DNA of 64,000 bases from an uncultured Fodinibius sp. (lineage in GTDB: Bacteria; Bacteroidota; Rhodothermia; Balneolales; Balneolaceae), in assembly GCA_913056235.1 (NCBI GenBank), contig CAJXMW010000001.1:1240001-1304000 (forward strand), read 5' to 3'. The position numbers and the translations under genes are program-made. How positions within the stretch are numbered: position 1 is the first letter of the stretch; each line of letters begins with the position of its first letter. Shown piece after piece: positions 46,695 to 54,260 of this stretch. The notes under the pieces are model-generated. The model had not been told where the DNA came from. It saw only the letters and a program-made list of their open reading frames with translations, and searched no databases.

Positions 46695-47348
46695 ATGAAA
46701 TTTTATTATCTACTGGCTTTTTCCTTGTTAATGATCAGTTCTTGTGGCAAAGAGGTTAGGGAGGAAGTGACAAATCGATATGAAGGTGGCGAGAAAAAAG
46801 TTGTTGTGAAGTATCAGGGAACTGGATCAGAAGAAAAAATTTTAGAGAGGCTGACCTACAGTAAAAGCGGAGAATTAATAAAATTTGAAGATTTAGAATC
46901 TGATTCAGTAAAAAACTACATTGATTTAAATCCGGAGCTACAAAAAGCTGCAGGATTAAAAAAATATTTGCAAGGTACTTGGCACAAAGAACTTTCATCA
47001 AGTGATGATTTAAAAAGAATAGTTTTCAACGCAGATACCCTGAAAGTTTACAATACATTCATTGACCCTATTTTAGGGGAACCGGAAAGAAAAGATACAT
47101 CAAGAGCAAAAAAGGTTTGGTTAGTTAATTATCTAGATGATCAAAAATTGGTCGTGAAAGAAAGGTTTTCTGAAACTTATAAGGATTTTTCTCCAGCTAT
47201 GCCCGACACGACGGTGACTTATGATAGTGATGATCCGGAAAGAATTTTAGATCCCCAAGATGATTGGGTAATAGAAATTGTATTTATTGATTCAGGCTCT
47301 TTTAAAAGCGAACTTTTAGACAAATCTAAAAGTACTTATTCAAAATAG
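46695..47348 (+). CDS. cassette 6: lipoprotein of unknown function
   Basis: Lipobox MKFYYLLAFSLLMISSCGKE. Confidence 0.65.
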   Translation: MKFYYLLAFSLLMISSCGKEVREEVTNRYEGGEKKVVVKYQGTGSEEKILERLTYSKSGELIKFEDLESDSVKNYIDLNPELQKAAGLKKYLQGTWHKELSSSDDLKRIVFNADTLKVYNTFIDPILGEPERKDTSRAKKVWLVNYLDDQKLVVKERFSETYKDFSPAMPDTTVTYDSDDPERILDPQDDWVIEIVFIDSGSFKSELLDKSKSTYSK

Positions 47349-47501
47349 GTGTGTAGGTACAGCCCGCCATTTTATTACACCGCTTATTTCTTTACTTAAA
47401 ACTCTAAATTTTAGAATAGAAGTGTTCCCACCTAACGGGTCTTTCCCTGTTACTCTTTAAGAGTAAGAATCAGGGTTTAACAAAGGGCGCGAGTTAATAA
47501 A

Positions 47502-47553
47502 ATTAATCTTTCGGGTTTTAATATGCGATTAATTTAAACTATCGGGACTTAAG
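47502..47553. repeat. left copy of 52-bp imperfect direct repeat flanking fic
   Basis: attaatctttcgggttttaat and tttaaactatcgggacttaag, 31 bp start-to-start. Confidence 0.7.
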
Positions 47554-47567
47554 GCATATGTATGGAA

Positions 47568-49052
47568 CTAGTAAGGCAGGCGTAACCGAATACCCTCCTG
47601 GTCAGCTTCGGTTGGATCCATAAAGGCATTGGTGGCTTCCATCTGAGCTCGTGCTTCATCGTAATTGTCCCAACTGATAGCTTGCACATACTTTTGACCA
47701 AAGTCGAGGGTTCGGATCAAAGCATCTGATTGCTGGTTGTGAGTTAAAGCTTTTAAGGCAGCCAAGTAGTTATTACGGTAAACCGTGGGGATAATAATTT
47801 TTTGTTGATCGGCGGCAACGAGTTCTGCATTCATCATGATGCGAGCTATACGACCATTGCCGTCCGTGAACGGATGCACTTCGCTAACCAGGAACATCAT
47901 AAATACCGCTTTCTGGAAGGGGTATTCCAAACCGCGATAAATTTCAAATCCACGTTCCAGGGTAGCCGGGACTAGCTCAGGCTTTACAAACTGAGTGCTG
48001 CCGGCCACATTCGTTTTGGTTTTAAATTCTCCAGGTTTTTTGTCTTTCCGCAGAGCCATCACGGTAGAATGCCGATTCTTTAACGAGGCAATAAACTCGT
48101 CGAAATTCTCGGGTGTTTTTGCCATTTCCGAGTAGTTGGAAACAATCCGAAAGGTCCCCATTACATCATGGGCATCTTCGGGACGCTCAGCTGGTATCGC
48201 GTTGTTAAAAACGATATCGGCCGCCTCATCTACTTCAAATTCGGTTCCTTCAATAAAATTGGAGAAATAGGCTTCGAAGAATGAGAGGTTTATTCGTTTG
48301 TCCTGCGAAAGGTTGGACGCAGAACGAGTGTGAGGAGCAAAATCCGACAGATCTTCAAAAAGTTTGAGAAACAGATCTACGCGATCGGGGTCATACGGCT
48401 TTTTAGATTTCCGGGCTTTACCGACATCTGATTTAATATTGGAGTCGCGCGTGCCCTGCAGGCTACCAATAAGATCGTCAAGCTTTTCATATTCTTCTTG
48501 CATATCCAGCTGTTGGGCAATTTCTCGGGCTCGGTCGCGGATACTATTGACATGGTCGGCGCCGCGCACCCGAAAGAGTTTATCCAAGCGCTCTTCTATC
48601 TCTTCTTGTCGAAGGGTTCTTGGAACCGATCCCTTGCGGGCTCGGGAAGGGCGCATGTTTTCAATATAGGCTCTGGGTTCGGAGCTAATGTGGAGTCCGT
48701 TAATAAAAGGACGGTCGCTTTCTAACGGGTCATGTCCTTTACGCGGATTGAAAATCAAGCCGGGAATTTCCGTTATACGCTTTTTGGATGAGACGATAAA
48801 AACCGAACCATCTTCCGCCGGTTTATTTTCCAATGCCGTCCGGTCGGCAATGAGTGCATCGGGATAATATTCTGATAGCAGATTGACCCAATGCCGTTTG
48901 ACAATAACTTCTGGATCATCGGTCAGATTCTTCGTGTATAGGCGGGACCCGATCTTTTTAAGTTCTCCGCTTGATACAGCCTGTGATACCTGGGAAGAAA
49001 TATCCGTATGGGAGACGAATACTTCCGGCATGTCATCTAAAAAATTTGCCAT
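47568..49052 (-). CDS. Fic domain protein with N-terminal wHTH-like region
   Basis: Fic motif HPFTDGNGRIAR; upstream inhibitory-type motif SNFIEG. Confidence 0.9.
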   Translation of the reverse strand: MANFLDDMPEVFVSHTDISSQVSQAVSSGELKKIGSRLYTKNLTDDPEVIVKRHWVNLLSEYYPDALIADRTALENKPAEDGSVFIVSSKKRITEIPGLIFNPRKGHDPLESDRPFINGLHISSEPRAYIENMRPSRARKGSVPRTLRQEEIEERLDKLFRVRGADHVNSIRDRAREIAQQLDMQEEYEKLDDLIGSLQGTRDSNIKSDVGKARKSKKPYDPDRVDLFLKLFEDLSDFAPHTRSASNLSQDKRINLSFFEAYFSNFIEGTEFEVDEAADIVFNNAIPAERPEDAHDVMGTFRIVSNYSEMAKTPENFDEFIASLKNRHSTVMALRKDKKPGEFKTKTNVAGSTQFVKPELVPATLERGFEIYRGLEYPFQKAVFMMFLVSEVHPFTDGNGRIARIMMNAELVAADQQKIIIPTVYRNNYLAALKALTHNQQSDALIRTLDFGQKYVQAISWDNYDEARAQMEATNAFMDPTEADQEGIRLRLPY

Positions 49053-49077
49053 TTAAGCTACCTTTTTAAGGTAATTT

Positions 49078-49129
49078 ATTAAACTTTCGGGATTTAATAA
49101 ATTATTTATTTAAATAATCGGGTTTTAAT
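49078..49129. repeat. right copy of 52-bp imperfect direct repeat flanking fic
   Basis: attaaactttcgggatttaat and tttaaataatcgggttttaat, 31 bp start-to-start. Confidence 0.7.
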
Positions 49130-49295
49130 ATCGGTAATGGAGGAGGGGTAAACATACAAAAACTGCGAAAACTATCTATGTGTGGTAGCTGTCTAAACTT
49201 GCTTTGGTTGCACGATTGGTACATCAATATCAAAAAAATCCATTATTGATTGCTATGGCATCCCGAAAGGTTTCGGCGTCTTCGTGTAGGTTCAT

Positions 49296-50021
49296 CTAAA
49301 CAATATTCCAGTTTTGAGCTGTAGGTAAGCTATTGCCAAGACTACCGAATTCATAACTCGATAAGGGATTCAAGCTATTCTTCAATTTTGGAAAAGTGTT
49401 ATTGAACTCCTGGTAGGTAAGCAAGGCTCCCAGCAACGCGCGAACCCGGGGAGGGTATTGCAAGGCAAAGGTAATTAGCGTATTTCTATCGGGTGTACTC
49501 AAATCATTGATGCGGCTTTGGAGTTGCCTGATAGCATTATCGATATCAAGGTCTGGAATTTTCTTAAAATCCTTTATGGCATCCAGAATCTCTAGGAAAC
49601 GGATATTCTTGTCCGTAGGATCTACGTAACTTTTGACCGATTTTATTTTCAGGTTATCGATCTTTGTATTGATCCTTTTTTTATTGCAGGCCAGAGTAAC
49701 GGTTTTGGGCACCTGGGTCGTAAGCCCCATTCGATTGTACAAGGATAAACCGGTGATATAAGCAATACGATTGTTACCTTCGTACATATAGGGTTTGAGC
49801 AGCTGCTCTTCATTGGGCTTTAAATCGCCAAACAACGACTTCTTGGGCTTATAAAATAGACCTTTGGAAATCCTTTTTACGACACCCTTGGATATCAACC
49901 GCTCGATGGCCTTGGTTGCAGCCCCATATTCGCTATTATCTATGCCGAGCTGGTCATATTTAAATGTGGTTCCTTCGTCAAAGGAGGAAACTTTGTCTTT
50001 TATTCTTTTTGCAGTACTCAT
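49296..50021 (-). CDS. AbiEi/DUF6088-like antitoxin-type protein (no partner toxin adjacent)
   Basis: N-terminal wHTH ..AIERLISKGVVKRISKGLFYKPKKS.., AbiEi-like YITGLSLYNRMGLTTQVPKTVTLA. Confidence 0.65.
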   Translation of the reverse strand: MSTAKRIKDKVSSFDEGTTFKYDQLGIDNSEYGAATKAIERLISKGVVKRISKGLFYKPKKSLFGDLKPNEEQLLKPYMYEGNNRIAYITGLSLYNRMGLTTQVPKTVTLACNKKRINTKIDNLKIKSVKSYVDPTDKNIRFLEILDAIKDFKKIPDLDIDNAIRQLQSRINDLSTPDRNTLITFALQYPPRVRALLGALLTYQEFNNTFPKLKNSLNPLSSYEFGSLGNSLPTAQNWNIV

Positions 50022-50258
50022 AATACCTAGTTATGCTAATGGCCTTTCAACAGCTTGTATAAATATAGTATTTAATCTTTAAGAATGTCAAGTTTTTTAC
50101 GTTATTTACTTGACATAGTGAAGGTATAAATTTCCCGTTTAGGTGTTTTAGATATAAACGCATGTGGAATGCTAGTAAGGTGAATTTTAAATCAATAGGC
50201 GGGACAGTTCTGCAGTGTTAGCAGGTGCATTATTCTGTTAAAAGGTAAAGAATAATTC

Positions 50259-50714
50259 TTATTCTAACTCATAAAATTTGTTTCCTGTCTCTGAAACTAA
50301 TGAGCATGATTGCCTATAAATTTCTTCAGTATTAAAATCGATTGCTCCAATTATTACCAATAGAGCAAAATTGTTATGTGATGATGCAATCTCTAAAAGA
50401 GATGATATATCTTTATAGCTGGGTTTGGGTATTTTTTGGGGATGTGAGTGCCATTCTCCCAAGTACTTTATATTTTCAGCCGAATTTGCTAGCTCCATTT
50501 CCAAAAACATATCAATGTAGTCAGGATCAGCTCTAAAGTATTCCCTTCTATGAATAGCTTTTGGACCTCCATCGCTAGCTTTCTTAACATGTACAATATC
50601 TTTTTTTGTGGCACCTAACAAAACTCCTCCTGTTTCTTTCAAGCCAAATTTCCGGATTTCTGCTTCGAAGAGCTCTAGGACTTGTTTGTTAAAGATTATT
50701 CCTGAGTACTGCAT
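50259..50714 (-). CDS. JAB/MPN metalloprotease (deubiquitinase-like)
   Basis: JAMM motif: TGGVLLG..; EWHSHPQKIPKPSYKDISS (HSHP-x7-S-x2-D). Confidence 0.9.
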   Translation of the reverse strand: MQYSGIIFNKQVLELFEAEIRKFGLKETGGVLLGATKKDIVHVKKASDGGPKAIHRREYFRADPDYIDMFLEMELANSAENIKYLGEWHSHPQKIPKPSYKDISSLLEIASSHNNFALLVIIGAIDFNTEEIYRQSCSLVSETGNKFYELE

Positions 50715-52327
50715 ATATTACACTCTGCGTCTAGCTCATGGTTGGTGATTTCCCACTTAAAAGGTTTCATTTCTTTTGATCCCATAGGCCCATGCCAATA
50801 ATATTGATTTCCATTTGAAGAAGGATAAGTCGATTCTTCTTCACTAAGTAATTCCTGTAATGCAATACGACTTGCTTGAAGTGCAATCTCTTTAGTATCA
50901 ATTTCTGAGCCTGGTAAAGGCGGACTCGAGCAACTCCCATATTCCGGAGAGAGTTCGTTTAATTCAAACTCTCCATCAGGCTTTGGTAACGTATCAAGGT
51001 TTTGATTCGCTAAGCATCTTAAACAAGGAGTTTCTTGGTATTTCACAACCTGTATAGAACCTGAAAACCCCCCTTGCGAAACTCTGCCAAAAATAAATGG
51101 TATATCAAATTGGGGAGTATATAAATCATTGATCATATAGTCTACAGAATCTTCCGCTGTAAGTACCAAGCAAAGATCACTACTTGAAAGACTTTTTTCT
51201 AACAGACCATCGTCATCTAAAACATTTACGTGATAGCAATTAACATTAATATTTGGATTAGATCTTAATATAAGACGTTTCCCAACTTGAACCTTAGGCT
51301 CACCAATATAAAATAGATCAGCGGCATGCCGTACGGAATTGCCTATCTCAAAAGTATCTTTGTCAATTAAATCAAAATTACCAACCCCGTTTCTTGCAAG
51401 TGACCTCGAAACTTCACTTCCTATCGCTCCAATCCCAATTACTGTAACCTTTTTATCTTTTAAAATTTGATCATCGAACAGATCTTTTGTGCGATGGTAA
51501 AGCTCTCGGTCAATATTCCGGCACAACAAATAATTTAATTGTACTCCTCTTTGATTTCTAGCAGTTTTAAAGAAGTGCCACGGGTTAGGATCATCCGGTA
51601 AATACAAACCAATATTTGGTATGGCTCCCTGATTGAAATCTTCACCAAAATTATTTTTTAGGATTTTAAATAGTTTTTTCCCATTAGATGATTCAAATAA
51701 ATTTTTGAACGTAATTCCATTATCAAACTTATACCATTTGAAGACTTCCTGGCCTACTTGTAAACCAAATGTCTTGTCTTGCAAGACATTAGTTTCGAGG
51801 ATATAATAGTTAGGCTTAAATTGTGTAAGAACAAATTTCCCCGTCCTAGCATAACTTGGGAAATTAAAATCCTCTGGTAAAAGTACTTGTCCAACCTGCT
51901 TAAGTGGGGCAGTGGCTTCGTCTACAATCTCATCTGGGGAAAACCCTTCCTCTGAATGAACTGAAGAAAGCCATTTCTGTGATCTCTTCAAAACCCGACC
52001 AACGTTATGGGTTTTACTATTCCAGTCAGCGGTTCGCATTAAGCACATGGCCCCATCCTGGTACTGATTACCCTTATTAAAATGTTTTACATTACCATTA
52101 TCTATTGGTAAAACTTTAGGCGGAGCTGCTGGATATTTGGTCGGAAAAACTATTCTTAGAGTTTGGTATTTATTTTCATCAAACTCTAAACGTCCCGATA
52201 CGACAATCCTACCATTCTTTTCTTCAAGACTCGAAAGTTCAAATATCCCTTCTAAACCTTCTTTTAGTGTACTTTTCTCTGCCTTAAAGAGATTTTTCCT
52301 AGATTCATGCCATCTGTAAGTCTCCAT
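50696..52327 (-). CDS. E2-E1 fusion (UBC-like + ThiF/E1 adenylating domain)
   Basis: E2: FPTKYPAAPPKV..HFNKGNQYQDGAMCLM; E1: VTVIGIGAIGSEVSRSLARNGVGNFDLIDKDTFEIGNSVRH, PCLRC. Confidence 0.9.
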   Translation of the reverse strand: METYRWHESRKNLFKAEKSTLKEGLEGIFELSSLEEKNGRIVVSGRLEFDENKYQTLRIVFPTKYPAAPPKVLPIDNGNVKHFNKGNQYQDGAMCLMRTADWNSKTHNVGRVLKRSQKWLSSVHSEEGFSPDEIVDEATAPLKQVGQVLLPEDFNFPSYARTGKFVLTQFKPNYYILETNVLQDKTFGLQVGQEVFKWYKFDNGITFKNLFESSNGKKLFKILKNNFGEDFNQGAIPNIGLYLPDDPNPWHFFKTARNQRGVQLNYLLCRNIDRELYHRTKDLFDDQILKDKKVTVIGIGAIGSEVSRSLARNGVGNFDLIDKDTFEIGNSVRHAADLFYIGEPKVQVGKRLILRSNPNINVNCYHVNVLDDDGLLEKSLSSSDLCLVLTAEDSVDYMINDLYTPQFDIPFIFGRVSQGGFSGSIQVVKYQETPCLRCLANQNLDTLPKPDGEFELNELSPEYGSCSSPPLPGSEIDTKEIALQASRIALQELLSEEESTYPSSNGNQYYWHGPMGSKEMKPFKWEITNHELDAECNICSTQE

Positions 52328-52329
52328 GG

Positions 52330-52605
52330 TTACGCAAACCCTTTATCTCGATCTGGTTTATCTTTCACTTTTTCAAATAGCCTAAGTGTTTCACCATCTC
52401 GAATACCGGTCTCCTCAATAGTTTGGGTAAGATCTTCAAGAGGGGTTCCATCTTCCCTTCTTAAAGTTCGATCTTCGAGATCAATATTTAGTTTTGCCTT
52501 TGCCTTGTTTAGGATAACCTTGAGTTTTTGTTTAGAAACGTACTCCTCCTCAAAAACTTGATCATCCTCAATTAATACACTAAGTGATAATTTATCAGAA
52601 CTCAT
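52330..52605 (-). CDS. ubiquitin-like beta-grasp protein
   Basis: 91 aa; LEDRTLRREDGTPLEDLTQTIEETGIRDGETLRLFEKV; 2-nt gap to the E2-E1 gene; C-terminus ..DKGFA. Confidence 0.75.
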   Translation of the reverse strand: MSSDKLSLSVLIEDDQVFEEEYVSKQKLKVILNKAKAKLNIDLEDRTLRREDGTPLEDLTQTIEETGIRDGETLRLFEKVKDKPDRDKGFA

Positions 52606-52720
52606 AACGCTGAATATTTCTGTTTTAATTAGTTAGTAAATCAGAGTTTAAAAAAATAATCCAGTGCTTTAACGCATGGATTTCTGTTTTATTATATAAG
52701 AAAATCAGAATTAAGTCAAA

Positions 52721-53323
52721 TTAGACGAAAACTGACTTGTTCATATAGATAGGACCTCCTGAAGGACTAGTCTCTTTGACTCTCGTAATTAATCTATTAT
52801 CCTCCAAATTCTTGAGGATCCTATTTGTGTAAGGCAACTTCAAATTTACAGCTTCAGCAATATCATTAGTAAAAGCTTCCTTTTGCTTGAGTATATATTC
52901 TAATACAGATCTTTGCTTCTTTTTTTTACTAATTTCTTTTTTTGAATCTCGAGGATCAGAAGATGATAAATAACCTAATATCTGAGGCTGCTGAAAACTT
53001 TCACTAACTAAAAATGTAGAATACCCTTTTTGATTTAAAGCATAAATTAAACCATCAAAAACCTTTTCATAATCCGACTCATCATACCTTAAACATATAC
53101 AATAAAAACTATATTGGTCTGTGATAAGGTTCGACAAAACTTTTCTGATTGTCTGTTTTGCATATGAATAGCCAATATAACTTACGCCATTGGCATTCAG
53201 TGTTATTACATTCTCCTTACCAATACTTTTTAACTTTTTATGTAAAAGTGGATAATCCTGATCTTGTGCTTTATCAACATCATTTAATTGGGCACCAAAT
53301 AATTTTTTCAAAGGGATTTCCAT
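52721..53323 (-). CDS. STAS-like (DUF4325-type) domain + C-terminal wHTH
   Basis: ITLNANGVSYIGYSYAKQTIRKVL then VLEYILKQKEAFTNDIAEAVNLKLPYTNRILKNLEDNRLITRV. Confidence 0.5.
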   Translation of the reverse strand: MEIPLKKLFGAQLNDVDKAQDQDYPLLHKKLKSIGKENVITLNANGVSYIGYSYAKQTIRKVLSNLITDQYSFYCICLRYDESDYEKVFDGLIYALNQKGYSTFLVSESFQQPQILGYLSSSDPRDSKKEISKKKKQRSVLEYILKQKEAFTNDIAEAVNLKLPYTNRILKNLEDNRLITRVKETSPSGGPIYMNKSVFV

Positions 53324-53386
53324 AGAATCTTCTGATTTACCATTATAGTGAAAGAGAATATATTGTTTATACTATTCTCTTACAAA

Positions 53387-54253
53387 TCAGTTCCACAAAA
53401 ATACTTGGGTCCCAGGATAAAACGGGGTCTTTTGAATCTTAAAGTTTTGATCACCTTTTAATCGTTTGATTTCTGCTGTACCAGACCTATAGCAACAGTG
53501 TAATTTTAAATCCCTACATTTTTCAAAAATAAACCTTGCTCCCCCTCCACGATCTTCATTATGTGCGAACCTTGATTTCTCTTCAATTATTGCCGCCTTA
53601 ATGGCTTCCTCGTCGTTTTCAAAATTATAATGGGTATTCAAACTACGCTTTATTCCTACCCCGCAATCACCAATAGCAACTACAATTTTTGGTTTCGTTT
53701 TTTGATATACTTGAGATTGGGCACAAAAATAGGCGTATTCCTTATTAGGATTTGAATGATTACGGTGATTTAAAAAGGCTTCCTCAAAAACATTGCGGTA
53801 TAAAGTTTCTTTGTTTTTCCTAATAAGACCATTCTCCTCTAAAAAATTTACTAGTACAAAGACTAGGTCATTCATCTTGGTTTTTAGATCATATTTTTGT
53901 GTATCAATGATTGATGTGTGGGTTAGGCTGTTCTTTTCCTCTGGTAAAAACTTACCTGTCAAATGGTAAATTTTATCTTTTATTTGTAGAGAAAGATCTA
54001 AACCGCTAAACATATTTATATGGACTAAGTATCTACGCACATTATACTTACCACTTTCACTGTCGGGTAGTATTATCTTTACATCTCTTTCATTCTGTGA
54101 GCTAATCCTATGCAAAATTAATCTAAATAATACTACCCCATCTGGTGTTGCAAATTCCAGGTTAGATAAATCAAAGACTTGATCCTCTTCATAGTCAATA
54201 CTTCCTAAACCTAAAATTGAATTATAATCTAATTTGGATAAAGAATATTTCAT
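53387..54253 (-). CDS. STAS-like domain + GHKL-type ATPase
   Basis: DLSNLEFATPDGVVLFRLIL (STAS-like); FEEAFLNHRNHSNP (N-box), VAIGDCGVGIKRSL and DRGGGARFIFEKC (G boxes). Confidence 0.65.
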   Translation of the reverse strand: MKYSLSKLDYNSILGLGSIDYEEDQVFDLSNLEFATPDGVVLFRLILHRISSQNERDVKIILPDSESGKYNVRRYLVHINMFSGLDLSLQIKDKIYHLTGKFLPEEKNSLTHTSIIDTQKYDLKTKMNDLVFVLVNFLEENGLIRKNKETLYRNVFEEAFLNHRNHSNPNKEYAYFCAQSQVYQKTKPKIVVAIGDCGVGIKRSLNTHYNFENDEEAIKAAIIEEKSRFAHNEDRGGGARFIFEKCRDLKLHCCYRSGTAEIKRLKGDQNFKIQKTPFYPGTQVFLWN

Positions 54254-54260
54254 CTAATTA

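Larger units (their letters stand above)
40779..47430 (+). mobile_element. integron-like gene cassette array (six cassettes, no integron integrase in window)
   Basis: Six same-strand gene units separated by related ~105-130 bp spacers; each cassette head is complementary to its own tail (see findings). Confidence 0.75.

Noticed and set aside
47430-47499. Possible seventh, terminal attC (ACCTAAC ... GTTAATA around a TTACTCTT/AAGAGTAA hairpin)
   Set aside because: Short, lacks the shared spacer core and a following cassette; may be a terminator-type hairpin. Kept only as a note.
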